Shown here piece by piece: positions 26,226-35,900 of a stretch of DNA of 64,000 nt (positions are counted from its first letter, which is position 1; each line of letters begins with the position of its first letter). The notes under the pieces were generated by a model. That model did no database searches. It saw nothing but the letters and a program-made list of their open reading frames with translations, and was not told where the DNA came from. Source of the DNA: Mycobacterium asiaticum (GTDB taxonomy: Bacteria; Actinomycetota; Actinomycetes; Mycobacteriales; Mycobacteriaceae); the NCBI RefSeq assembly GCF_001673635.1, contig NZ_LZMH01000085.1, positions 62,001-126,000 of the forward strand. The letters run 5' to 3'. The translations under genes were made by a program, and so were the position numbers.

Positions 26226-26840
26226 ATGACGCGTAGCCAGTTGGGCCGTCCCGTCGGCGCCGTCGGCGGCGAAACTCGAGAACGGATCATCGCCGCGACC
26301 ATGAGATGCGTCGCACATGCCGGCTACTCCCGGGCCACCATCCGTGAAATCGCCCGCACGGCCGATGTCACCAGCGCCAGCCTCTATAACTACTTTCCGA
26401 ACAAGGCCGAGCTGATCAAGGCCACGATCGCGACGCGGGACGAAGCCGCCATGCCCCGGTTGCGCCGGGCCGCCCAGGGCCCCGGCGACATCGTCGACCG
26501 AATCGAAGCGGTACTCGACGAATGCGGACGATTGCTGCGGGAGTATCCGGACCTGGCCGCATTCGAATGGGCAATCCGGGCGGAGAACCTCGTCGCTTTC
26601 GGCGGCGACGACAACAGCACGTTTGAGACGATGCGCGAAATCATCGACGGCATCGTCGACGACGGCTGCCGGGCGGGCGATCTCGGCGCCGAGGTGGACG
26701 CGCGGGCCGTAGCCGAGGCGATCTATGCCCTCATCTACGGGTTGACCGAACTGGCAGCCACCCTGCCGCCGGAGGACTTTCAGGCGGCGTTGAGCGCGTC
26801 GAAGGTACTGGTACGAGGCGCGCTGTTCGGCAACGGATAG
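26226..26840 (+). CDS. TetR-family transcriptional regulator
   Basis: 204 residues from ATG 26226, preceded by a purine-rich ribosome site (AGGACAGGA). The helix-turn-helix (ATIREIARTADVTSASLYNY) is close to that of its divergent neighbour, while the C-terminal domains have diverged, pointing to different ligands after duplication. It lies 69 bp upstream of the Baeyer-Villiger monooxygenase pair on the same strand and is a candidate regulator of it. Confidence 0.9.
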   Translation: MTRSQLGRPVGAVGGETRERIIAATMRCVAHAGYSRATIREIARTADVTSASLYNYFPNKAELIKATIATRDEAAMPRLRRAAQGPGDIVDRIEAVLDECGRLLREYPDLAAFEWAIRAENLVAFGGDDNSTFETMREIIDGIVDDGCRAGDLGAEVDARAVAEAIYALIYGLTELAATLPPEDFQAALSASKVLVRGALFGNG

Positions 26841-26855
26841 ACACCGCACACCTTG

Positions 26856-26878
26856 ATACGATCAAGCGATTGATTATA
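26856..26878. promoter_or_regulatory. Upstream element of the monooxygenase operon, copy 1 of ATCAAnnGATTGATTAT
   Basis: The 23 bp here match 30299-30321, upstream of the PE_PGRS gene, at 21 positions. The core is a near-palindrome, ATCAA-gcGA-TTGAT, followed by TATA. It lies 32 bp before the TTG start of the first monooxygenase. Confidence 0.65.
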
Positions 26879-26909
26879 GAGTCGGCCGCACGGAGAGTGG
26901 GGCCGAGAC

Positions 26910-28718
26910 TTGACCGATGCTGTGGGGACCGAGACCGTCGAGCGCGCGTTCGACGTGGACGCGTTGCGGCGCAGGTATGCCGAGGAACGAGCGCGGCGGC
27001 TGCGTCCCGACGGCATCGGGCAGTACGTGGAGATCGCCGGGGAGTTCGCCCGGTTCGCCGAGGACCCCTGGGCTGACGAGGAATTCACCCGGGCGCCGCT
27101 TACCGACGAGGTGGACGTCGCGATTGTCGGCGCCGGGTTCGGTGGATTGCTCACCGGTGTGCGACTCCGCGAACTCGGCGTGCAGAGCATTCGGCTGATC
27201 GACCGTGCGGCCGATGTCGGCGGGACCTGGTACTGGAACCGATACCCGGGCATTGCCTGCGACGTCGAATCCTACGTATACATCCCGCTGCTCGAAGAAC
27301 TCGGCTACATCCCCAGCCGCAAATACGCCACTGGGGCAGAGATCTTTGCGCACTGCCGTAACATCGCCGAACGCTACGACCTGTACCGCGACGCATGCCT
27401 GCACACCGACGTGCACGAAATTCGTTGGGATGCAGGCGATTCCCGCTGGGTTCTGAAGACGAACCGAGGCGACGAGATGCGGGCGAAGTTCGTCACCATG
27501 GCCAACGGGTATCAGGCCAAGCCGAAGTTGCCCGGCATACCGGGTATCACCGAGTTTCGCGGACACACCTTCCACACCAGCCGGTGGGACTACGGCTATA
27601 CCGGGCAGCGGCTGGAGCACCTGGCCGACAAGCCGGTCGGCATCATCGGTACCGGGGCCACCGCGGTGCAGTGCGTGCCACATCTCGGCGTGGCCGCGCA
27701 ACATCTCTTCGTGTTTCAGCGCACCCCGTCCTCGGTGGACATTCGCGCCAACGGTCCGACAGATCCACAGTGGGCCAGCGCATTACAGCCCGGTTGGCAG
27801 CGGGAACGCATCCAGAACTTCCAGATCCTCACGGCCGGCGGACAGGCCGAAGAAGACCTCGTCGCCGACGCGTGGACGAGCATCACCCGCAAGCTCCCGG
27901 TGATGCGCCACGACGCCGGCGCTTCCGTCAGTCACGGGCCCCGGGACGTCGAGATGGCGGACTTCGCGAAGATGGAAGAGATTCGCGCCCGCGTGGACGC
28001 CATCGTGGTGGATAGCGCGACCGCCGAAGCGCTCAAGCCCTGGTATGGCTATTTCTGCAAGCGGCCCTGCTTCCACGACGACTATCTGCAAACCTTCAAC
28101 CGCGACAACGTGACGCTGGTGGACACCCGCGGACTTGGGGTGCAGCGGATCACCGAGGCGGGTGTGGTGGTGGACGGGCAGACTTACGAGCTGGATTGCC
28201 TGATCTTCGCAACCGGTTTCGAGGTGGGCACCGACTATTGCCGGCGCACCGGTTTTGACTTGATCGGGCGCGACGGGGTAACGCTGACAGAGCGCTGGCG
28301 CGACGGCGTGCGCACCTTCCAGGGCCTGTGCGCCAACGGGTTTCCGAACTGTTTCATCGAGAGCATCGCCCAAGCCGGACTGACGGTGAATTTTCCCTAT
28401 CTGCTAGACGTCCAGGCCACCCATGCGGCGTGGATCATCTCCTGGGCGCTGCAGCACGGTGTCGAGGAACTCGAGGCGTCGGCGGCCGCCGAAGCCGCAT
28501 GGGTCGAGACGGTCTTGCAGCGCTCGGCGGCGACCGTGGAGCGGGCAATGACCTGCACTCCGGGCTATTACAACCGAGAAGGCAAGGCGGACAGCAGAAC
28601 CCGGCAAGGCAGCTTTTTCTTCGGCGGCCCCACCGAGTACGCCGACATCCTGCAGTCGTGGCGGGCCGCCGGCGACTTCGCCGGGCTCGAGGTGCGCCAC
28701 CGCGGGAACGGTCCGTGA
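26910..28718 (+). CDS. Flavin-containing Baeyer-Villiger-type monooxygenase
   Basis: 602 residues. An N-terminal extension of about 70 residues precedes the FAD-binding motif VAIVGAGFGGLLTG. The Baeyer-Villiger fingerprint appears as FRGHTFHTSRWD, and the NADPH-binding motif as GIIGTGATAVQ. The C-terminal part has YDLDC/ATGFEVG-like and NGFPNCF blocks. The enzyme inserts oxygen next to a ketone or oxidises a heteroatom. TTG 26910 is the likely start (GTG 26922 is the alternative). The stop overlaps the second monooxygenase gene (GTGA), giving a two-gene operon. Confidence 0.9.
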   Translation: MTDAVGTETVERAFDVDALRRRYAEERARRLRPDGIGQYVEIAGEFARFAEDPWADEEFTRAPLTDEVDVAIVGAGFGGLLTGVRLRELGVQSIRLIDRAADVGGTWYWNRYPGIACDVESYVYIPLLEELGYIPSRKYATGAEIFAHCRNIAERYDLYRDACLHTDVHEIRWDAGDSRWVLKTNRGDEMRAKFVTMANGYQAKPKLPGIPGITEFRGHTFHTSRWDYGYTGQRLEHLADKPVGIIGTGATAVQCVPHLGVAAQHLFVFQRTPSSVDIRANGPTDPQWASALQPGWQRERIQNFQILTAGGQAEEDLVADAWTSITRKLPVMRHDAGASVSHGPRDVEMADFAKMEEIRARVDAIVVDSATAEALKPWYGYFCKRPCFHDDYLQTFNRDNVTLVDTRGLGVQRITEAGVVVDGQTYELDCLIFATGFEVGTDYCRRTGFDLIGRDGVTLTERWRDGVRTFQGLCANGFPNCFIESIAQAGLTVNFPYLLDVQATHAAWIISWALQHGVEELEASAAAEAAWVETVLQRSAATVERAMTCTPGYYNREGKADSRTRQGSFFFGGPTEYADILQSWRAAGDFAGLEVRHRGNGP

Positions 28719-30259
28719 AATACCTGCTCGGCCGGATGCGGGCGGCGGTCCGCGGCCGGCCCTCGCCCAAGGTGGCGATCGTCGGTGCGGGTTTCGGCGG
28801 CCTGGGCGCCGCTGTCGCATTGCGCCGTGCCGGCATCGACGACCTGTTGATCATCGAAGCCGGCGACGGCGTGGGAGGCACCTGGCGCCGGAACACGTAC
28901 CCGGGGGCGGCGTGCGACATCCAGAGCCACCTGTACTCATTCTCATTCGCGCCCAACAAGTCCTGGAGCCGCACCTACGCCCGGCAGCCCGAGATACTTG
29001 CCTACCTGGAATCAGTGGCCGACGAATTCGACCTCGGCCGCCACCTGATGCTGGGTACCGCGGTGCGGTCCGCCCGCTGGTGTGCCGATACCTGCCAGTG
29101 GGAGCTGCGGCTGGATCGTGGGGCGACCAGCGAGACGCGCATTGTCGATGTCGTGGTCTGCGCCGTCGGATTATTCGGCGCGCAACGGCTTCCGGACATT
29201 CCCGGGCTCAAGGACTTCAACGGCACCCTGATGCATACCGCGCAGTGGGACCACGGCGTGGACCTCACCGGCGCACGGGTGGCGGTGGTCGGAACCGGGG
29301 CCAGCGGGGTGCAGGTCGTGCCCGAACTCGCCCGGACCGCCACCCACCTGACGGTCTTCCAGCGGACCCCACCCTGGATGGTGCCCAAGGACGACCGGCC
29401 TTACACCGCAACAGAATTAGCGCAATTTCGGCGCAACCCCCTGGTGGTGCGCCGCACCCGCTGGAAGATCTGGAAGTTCCAGCATGACAACACCGCCACG
29501 ATGGCCGACGACCCGGTGGTCGCGGCGCGGTCGCAATTCGCCACCGCGTTCCTGCAGCGCAGTGTGGCCGACGAAGAATTGCGGCGTGCTCTGACGCCCG
29601 ACTATCCGTTCCGGTGCAAACGGGTGCTCCTGGGGGACGATTTCTACCGGGCGTTGCAGCGCGAGAACGTCACGCTGGTCACCGATCCCATCGCGCGCGT
29701 CACGACGACGTCGGTCGTCACCTCGTCCGGCGGCGCCGTGGACGTCGACGCCGTGGTGCTGGCAACGGGATTCGAGACGTCCCAGTATTTGTCCGGCATC
29801 GAGGTGATCGGTGCCGAGGGACGTCGGCTACACGAGCATTGGGGCGTGGACCCCAGCGCCTACCTGGGTGTAGCCGTCGCCGGGTTCCCGAACTTCTTCA
29901 TGCTCTATGGCCCCAACACCAACCAGGGCGGCAACTCGATCGTGTACATCCTCGAGGCGGGCGCGCGACTGGTCGCCAGCGCGGTCTCGCGTATCGCCCG
30001 GCGCGGGGGGTACCTGACGGTACGTCCGGAAGCCGAGCGCAACTTCAACGAGCGGCTCTCGGCGGATCTGGAACGCAGCATCTGGACCCAATGCGACAGC
30101 TATTTCCGCTCACCCAGCGGGCGGGTCGTGACGCAGTGGCCCTACACCGAATTGGACTACGCAAGGCGCACCTGGCGCGTTCGACCCCGGGACTGGGTGC
30201 ATCACACCGGGCATTTCCACAACCACACGTCGAGCCCCACAAAACTATCAATCGATTGA
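28715..30259 (+). CDS. Second flavin-containing monooxygenase (Baeyer-Villiger/CzcO type)
   Basis: 514 residues from GTG 28715, overlapping the preceding stop (GTGA). It shows the FAD motif VAIVGAGFGGLGAAVALRRA, GGTWRRNTYPGAACD, the fingerprint FNGTLMHTAQWDH, the NADPH motif VAVVGTGASGVQ and ATGFETSQYL. It lacks the N-terminal extension of its neighbour. The two proteins are only distantly similar, so they may act successively or as a pair on a hydrophobic substrate. The last codons overlap a copy of the ATCAAnnGATTGATTAT element. Confidence 0.9.
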   Translation: MKYLLGRMRAAVRGRPSPKVAIVGAGFGGLGAAVALRRAGIDDLLIIEAGDGVGGTWRRNTYPGAACDIQSHLYSFSFAPNKSWSRTYARQPEILAYLESVADEFDLGRHLMLGTAVRSARWCADTCQWELRLDRGATSETRIVDVVVCAVGLFGAQRLPDIPGLKDFNGTLMHTAQWDHGVDLTGARVAVVGTGASGVQVVPELARTATHLTVFQRTPPWMVPKDDRPYTATELAQFRRNPLVVRRTRWKIWKFQHDNTATMADDPVVAARSQFATAFLQRSVADEELRRALTPDYPFRCKRVLLGDDFYRALQRENVTLVTDPIARVTTTSVVTSSGGAVDVDAVVLATGFETSQYLSGIEVIGAEGRRLHEHWGVDPSAYLGVAVAGFPNFFMLYGPNTNQGGNSIVYILEAGARLVASAVSRIARRGGYLTVRPEAERNFNERLSADLERSIWTQCDSYFRSPSGRVVTQWPYTELDYARRTWRVRPRDWVHHTGHFHNHTSSPTKLSID

Positions 30260-30321
30260 TTATTCGGCCGAAACGGCCCATATGTCGTTGTCCTGTGCAT
30301 ACGATCAATTGATTGATTATA
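30247..30321. promoter_or_regulatory. Two further copies of ATCAAnnGATTGATTAT upstream of the PE_PGRS gene
   Basis: Copy 2 (30247-30263) differs from copy 1 by one base in 17 and contains the perfect palindrome ATCAATCGATTGAT. Copy 3 (30299-30321) matches copy 1 at 21 of 23 positions including the flanking ATACG and TATA. Both lie between the monooxygenase stop and the PE_PGRS start at 30339, so the operon and the PE_PGRS gene probably answer to the same regulator. Confidence 0.65.
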
Positions 30322-30338
30322 TGAAGTGGAGGTTCGCG

Positions 30339-32132
30339 GTGTCGTATCTGATGACCGGTCCGGATTTGTTGTCGTCCGCAGCGACGCAGTTGGAAGGTAT
30401 CGGCAGCGCGCTACAGGCGGCCGGGACCATGGCGTCGGCTCCGACGACCGCAATCGCGGCCGCCGCGCATGATGAGATTTCGGTGGCGCTCGCCGCACTA
30501 TTCGCCGGCCACGCCCGCGAATATCAGGCATTGAGCGGGCGGATGCAGGCGTTCCACCAGCAGTTTGCGCAGCTGGTGGCCGCTGGAGCGGGCCGCTACG
30601 CCGAGGCGGAGGCGGCGAATGTAAACCCATTGCAGCGGGCGGCGCTCGATCTGATCAATGCGCCCACTCGCTCGCTGTTGGGTCGCCCCCTGATCGGCGA
30701 CGGCGCCGACGGAGCTGCCGGTACCGGGCAGAACGGCGGCGCCGGCGGCCTGTTGTACGGCAACGGTGGGAGGGGTGGATCCGGAGCTGCGGGCCGAGCC
30801 GGCGGCAGCGGCGGCAGCGCCGGCCTGATCGGTAACGGCGGCGCGGGTGGAGAAGGTGGTGCCGGTGCGGCCGCCGCGCCCGCACCGGCTGGCGGGCGCG
30901 GCGGCAACGGTGGCGCGCTGTATGGCAACGGCGGCGACGGCGGCGCGGGGGGCAGCGGCGGGCTGGTGGGAGACGGCGGTGTCGGCGGCGCGGGGGGCAG
31001 TGCGGGCCTGGTGGGCGACGGCGGCAACGGCGGCACCGGCGGTTCGGGCCTGAACCCGGGCAAGGGCGGCGCCGGTGGCACGGGCGGCCAGTTGGCCGGC
31101 AGTGATGGCGCCGCCGGCGCGACAGGGACAAAACTCAGCGAACCGGGCAACCCGGGTAACCCGACCGGCCCAGGCAATCCCACGGACCCAGGCAATCCCA
31201 CGGACCCGGGAGACCCTGACCCGGGTAACCCCGACCCAGGTGACCCGACCGACCCGTCCGGGCCGAACGCCGTTGACGCAGCGCGTGAGGGCGAACTGAC
31301 CGCATCAAGCGGCGGCAAGATCACCGACGGCAATCTCAACGAGATCTCCGGCATCGACGCCGGCATCAACAACCCGAATGTGTACTGGGTGCACAACGAT
31401 TCGGGCGATTCGGCACGCATCTTCGCGGTCGATGCGAAGACCGGCCAGACGCTGGCCACTTACAAACTCAGTGGTGCGACCGCCAACGATTGGGAGGACA
31501 TCGAGGTCGCCAGGGGTGCCGACGGCAAGTCCTACATCTATGTCGGCGACATCGGCGACAACGGCCACTCACGCAGCAACATCACCATCTACCGCGTTCC
31601 CGAGCCGACCGTCACCGGCACGGCGAGCAGTCCGACGAACGGGACATTGACCGGCGTCGAGCAGGTCCGGCTCACGTATCCCAATGGGGAGAAGCTCAAT
31701 TCGGAGGCGCTGGCGGTCGACCCGGTGAACCACAACATGCTGCTCGTCGAGAAGACCAGTGACGATGTATCGAGGGTGTACTCGACGCCGGACAGTGGGT
31801 GGAGCAGCGCCGGAAGCGGCAGCTCCAGCCGAACGCTGACCCAGGTCGCCACGCTCGATCTCTCGGATGCCAGTGAGCAACTCGTCACCAGCGCGGACTT
31901 CTCGGCCGATGGCTCGCAGTTGGCCGTGCGCACCTACGACGATGTCCTGCTATGGGACCGGGCGCCGGGCAGCAGCTCCTGGTCGCCGTTCACCCAACAA
32001 TGGGTGGAAGGCTTGGAGACCAGCGAAAGCCAGGGCGAGGCGATCGCGTTCCACCCCGACGGGCGGGGCTATGTCACGGTCAGTGAGGGGGCGGACCAGA
32101 CGTTGCACGAGTTCGTCGGCGGCGACATGTAA
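30339..32132 (+). CDS. PE_PGRS-family protein with proline-rich linker and propeller-like C-terminal domain
   Basis: 597 residues from GTG 30339, which has AGTGGAGG six bases upstream. Residues 1-100 are a PE domain (VSYLMTGPDLLSSAATQLEG) with a YAEAE motif fitting the YxxxD/E type VII secretion signal. GRPLIGDGADG follows at about 115, then a short Gly/Asn-rich PGRS region to about 265. A linker built from GNPTDP-like repeats (about 267-310) leads to a 285-residue C-terminal domain with repeated strands such as NEISGIDAGINNPNVYWVHN and WEDIEVARGADGKSYIYVGD, resembling a beta-propeller or esterase-like phytase fold. It is probably exported by ESX-5 and displayed on the cell surface. Confidence 0.88.
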   Translation: MSYLMTGPDLLSSAATQLEGIGSALQAAGTMASAPTTAIAAAAHDEISVALAALFAGHAREYQALSGRMQAFHQQFAQLVAAGAGRYAEAEAANVNPLQRAALDLINAPTRSLLGRPLIGDGADGAAGTGQNGGAGGLLYGNGGRGGSGAAGRAGGSGGSAGLIGNGGAGGEGGAGAAAAPAPAGGRGGNGGALYGNGGDGGAGGSGGLVGDGGVGGAGGSAGLVGDGGNGGTGGSGLNPGKGGAGGTGGQLAGSDGAAGATGTKLSEPGNPGNPTGPGNPTDPGNPTDPGDPDPGNPDPGDPTDPSGPNAVDAAREGELTASSGGKITDGNLNEISGIDAGINNPNVYWVHNDSGDSARIFAVDAKTGQTLATYKLSGATANDWEDIEVARGADGKSYIYVGDIGDNGHSRSNITIYRVPEPTVTGTASSPTNGTLTGVEQVRLTYPNGEKLNSEALAVDPVNHNMLLVEKTSDDVSRVYSTPDSGWSSAGSGSSSRTLTQVATLDLSDASEQLVTSADFSADGSQLAVRTYDDVLLWDRAPGSSSWSPFTQQWVEGLETSESQGEAIAFHPDGRGYVTVSEGADQTLHEFVGGDM

Positions 32133-32169
32133 TCAGCGTAAATAAGTGGCCGGAACCGACTGGTCTGAC

Positions 32170-32991
32170 TCACCGGCTGCCGGCCTTCAGCGCGGCGGTC
32201 ACTCCGCCGTCGACCAGCAGGTCGGTGCCGGTGATGAACGTTGCGTCCGGACCGAGCAGAAAGGCGGTCGCGGCGGCGATGTCGTCGGGAGTGCCGATGC
32301 GACCGGTGCCGGACATCGCGATCATCGCCCGCATCCCGTCCCCGACCGGGGAGTCGAGTTCCTGTTGTCCCATCGGCGTCGAGATGATGCCGGGGCTGAT
32401 GGAGTTGATTCGGGCGCCCCGGGCGCCCCAGTGTGTGCTGGCTGCCCGCACCCGAACGTGGTTGGCCTGCTTGGCGACTGGATATGCGAAGTGGGGGTCA
32501 ACCAGCTTGCTCACAAAGTCCAGCGTCAGCAGCGCTTCGGGCGGATCATGGGCAAAAGCCTTCTCCTGCTCGGCGGTCAATGGCGGCACCAGGTGGCCGG
32601 CCATGCTGGCGATCACCACGCCCGCGCCGCCGGTTGCGATGACCTCGCCGAACTCCTGCAGCACCAGCGCGACGCCGAGCAGGTCGACCGCCAGGATTGC
32701 CTCGGCGGATGCTTGCGCCGGGGACAGTCCGGCGGTGTGCGCCAATTGCGTCACGTTGCCGAGGGAGGCGGCGAATTCGGCGAGCGCATGCACCGAATCC
32801 CGCGACGCGACGTCAACCTGTTGGCTCTCGACGGCATAGCCGTCGGCGGCAAGCGATCCGGCCACCGAGGCGAGTGCTGCGTCGTTGTTGTCGGCCAGCA
32901 GCACGGTCTTGGAGGAGCCCAGTCGCCGCGCGATCGCCTGGCCCATGCCGCCCACGCCGATCACGGTCAGCACGTCCCGATGCGCCGTCAC
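32170..32991 (-). CDS. Short-chain dehydrogenase/reductase
   Basis: 273 residues from GTG 32991, which overlaps the stop of the upstream cyclase gene (GTGA). The cofactor loop reads VIGVGGMGQAIARRLG, a variant of the usual TGxxxGxG. The catalytic pair is in YPVAKQANHV, and the C-terminus ITGTDLLVDGGVTAALKAG is typical of SDRs with a closing loop. Translational coupling to a nucleotide-cyclase/ATPase protein is unusual for a metabolic SDR. Confidence 0.88.
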   Translation of the reverse strand: MTAHRDVLTVIGVGGMGQAIARRLGSSKTVLLADNNDAALASVAGSLAADGYAVESQQVDVASRDSVHALAEFAASLGNVTQLAHTAGLSPAQASAEAILAVDLLGVALVLQEFGEVIATGGAGVVIASMAGHLVPPLTAEQEKAFAHDPPEALLTLDFVSKLVDPHFAYPVAKQANHVRVRAASTHWGARGARINSISPGIISTPMGQQELDSPVGDGMRAMIAMSGTGRIGTPDDIAAATAFLLGPDATFITGTDLLVDGGVTAALKAGSR

Positions 32992-35900
32992 TCCATCTCC
33001 CTCGCCCACGCCACATGCCCGTCGAAACCCAGTGCATTCGCCATAGCACGATAGCTATCCCGGTAGTCGCGATATGCGGCTGTGTCATCAAGCGCGCCTG
33101 CGAGCAGCGCCCGCATCCGGAGCAGCCAAATCTTATTGAAGACGAATCCAGGCTCAGTGGGCACTGCCTCCAGGCGTTCGACGGCAGCCTGCGCTTCATC
33201 GACGTCGTTGGGGGCCCGCCTGTTCAGCAGCGCCTCCACCAGAGCGGCGACCGCTGCCGCGCGCATGATCGTTCCGCCAGCGTCGTAATCCGCCGCTACG
33301 GCGGGACGAGCCAGCTCGACTGCCTCGTCGAGTTCGCCCATGCGGATCTTTTCGTTGACGAGATGGATATCGATGAACCCGATCAGCGCCATGGTGAAGC
33401 GCTCACACACAGCAGCTTCGCGAGCCTGCGACAGCAATCCGATGCCTTCGTCACGGTGCGGGCCGCCATGCGTCAGCAACGTCATGCCGCGCACGTATCG
33501 GGCACAACTGAGCGTGAAATCGTCGCCGGCTCGCTCCGCCAACTCCAGCACAGTGGCGGTCTCCTGCAAGGCCTCATCGCCGGGCAGCCACGTCCCATTG
33601 AGAGCGAGGGAGTATTTGAATACCAGCAGTACCGCAAGCAATGTCACGTCGAACGCGCGGGCCATCGCAGTGGACTGCACAACGTCGTCTCGCCAGCGGC
33701 GGTCACCGAGGCTGCAGCGGGCGCACCCGCGCAGCATGATGGCGCCGGCCAGCGGGGACCCCAGGACCAGATCGCCCATGGTGGGGTTGTCTTCAGCCAG
33801 GTCGATCACCAGTTGGCACAGCCGCAGGCATTCGGCTGCCTCGTTGCACTGAAGCTTGGCGGTGTAAGCGGCGTAAAGAAGCCCGACCGTCAATTTCGGA
33901 TCCCCGATCGAGTCCAGCAGGTCGACGAGTTCGGATGCCCAGCGGGAGGCTTCGCGATAGTCGGCGTGCACCGTCAGGCTGGATATCCACCCGGCCGTGC
34001 CCATGGCCAGCGACACCTTGTCGCCCGCGGCCCCGGCCAGATCGCGCAGTTCGCCAAACCCGGTCTCGGCCGGGCTGCCGCCGATGAGCCAGGCGGTGGC
34101 GCACAACAGCGTTCGTGGTGCAATACGCATGGAGACGCGTTGTGGGTGGCCCTCCGGCAATCGGTCGGCGACGTTTCGCGCATTCTGCCAACTTGCCCGC
34201 GCCGCGACGAGGTCGCGGTGGGTCAGCCAGGTGCCCGCGCGCATGTGCCAGGCGAACGCGGCGGGCAAATCTCCAGCCGCCTTGAGATGCTCGGCGATAA
34301 GAGCAGCATTTTCGTCGGGCGAGCCGCTTTGTTGGATCGCGTCGGCAAGCCGCCGATGCAATTCGGAGCGAATTGACTTCAACTGCGATTCGTAGGCCAC
34401 CGCGCGAATCAGGGGATGGCGAAACGCGTATTCGGCGTCGGGGGTGAACGCGACCCGGTCGATCAGCTCGGCGGCGACCAGTTCGTCGAAGACGGGATCG
34501 GTTCCCAAAGCGGACAGCAGCTGTAGGTCGAATCGCGAGCCGATCACCGCCGCGGCGCACAGCGTCTGCTTGGCCGCCGGGCTGAGCCGGTCCACGCGTG
34601 CCGCGATGACCGTCTGCAGCGTTGCGGGCACGGTGATGTCAGCCACCTCCGCCTGGAGCAGGTACGAACCAGGTTCGCCCCGGATAATCCCGCGTTCGGA
34701 CAGGTCGCGCACGATCTCCTCGGCGAAAAACGGGTTGCCCGAAGCGCGTTCGGCGATGACCCCCGTCAATCGGCGCACGGAGGAGTCCGTGCCCAGCACC
34801 GCGCCGATCAATGACGACGCCTGCGCTGCGTTGAGCGGGCGCAGTGCAATGGTCTGAGTGCCTGGAATTGTCGACAGCGCGCCCCGGTATTCAGGTCGAT
34901 AGGTGATCAGCACCATCGACGGGGTCTGCGGGATGACGGTCAGGAAGGTGGCGAGCATCGACTCGCTCACTTCGTCGATCCAGTGCGCGTCCTCGATCAC
35001 ATACAGCGCCGGTTCACGCCGCGCCAACGAGGCAGAGTTGACCAAGGCGGTTAATCGCCTACGTCGCGCATCGGCCTCGATGCTGGGCAATTCGCTACCG
35101 GGATCGGCGATGCCAAGCAGATCATTCAGCAGCAACAGGTCCTCAGGATCAGCCTGCTCAAAGCGGACCCGGACTTGCGCACGTGCGGTGGCGTCATCGA
35201 GACCGTCGACTCCGAGTGCGGAACGCAGCAGACCCGTGACCGCGTGGAAGGCGATGTCACTCGTGTGGGATTCGCAGTAGGTGGTGAACACCGACACGTC
35301 ACGCAGGGATGCCAGCGAGGCGGCTTCGCGCACGATGCGGCTCTTGCCGAGCCCCGGAGCTCCCAGCACACCGATGACGCAACCGGCGCCGGCGATGGCC
35401 TCGTCGAGAATTCCACTGAGGGTGTTCAATTCCCAGGTGCGCCCGACCAGCGGTAGGTCACTGCGCCGGCGGTGAGGGCGAGTGGTCGCGATCAAACGGC
35501 GAGCGGGCACCGGAGCGTCGGCACCCTTGATGGACACCAGTTCCGGCTCACTGAGCGTAGTGATGTCTTCGACCAGTCGCGCCGTCGATTCGCTGAGCAG
35601 CACTCCACCAGCCGGTGCGACCGATTCCATCCGCTGGGCCATGCCGACCTGCTCGCCGATTGCCGTGTAGCCCGGTGCGGCGGTGCCTATTTCGCCGGCG
35701 ATGACCTCACCGGAGTTCAGACCCACCCGCAACCGCAGATCGATACCGTCCCGGTTCGCCGCTTCACGCGCCAACCCGCGCGCTTCATCTTGGATCCCCA
35801 GCGCCGCAAGGCATCCGCGAAATGCGTGGTCCTCCATCGTGACCGGTGCCCCGAACACCGCCATGATGCCGTCGCCGGTGAATTTGTCCACCGTCCCGCC

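Noticed and set aside
30690..31140. Dense GGC/GGCAAC repeats that might look like a tandem-repeat locus
   Set aside because: They are the codons of the Gly-Asn-rich PGRS part of a PE_PGRS protein. Irregular unit length and no CRISPR-like spacing.
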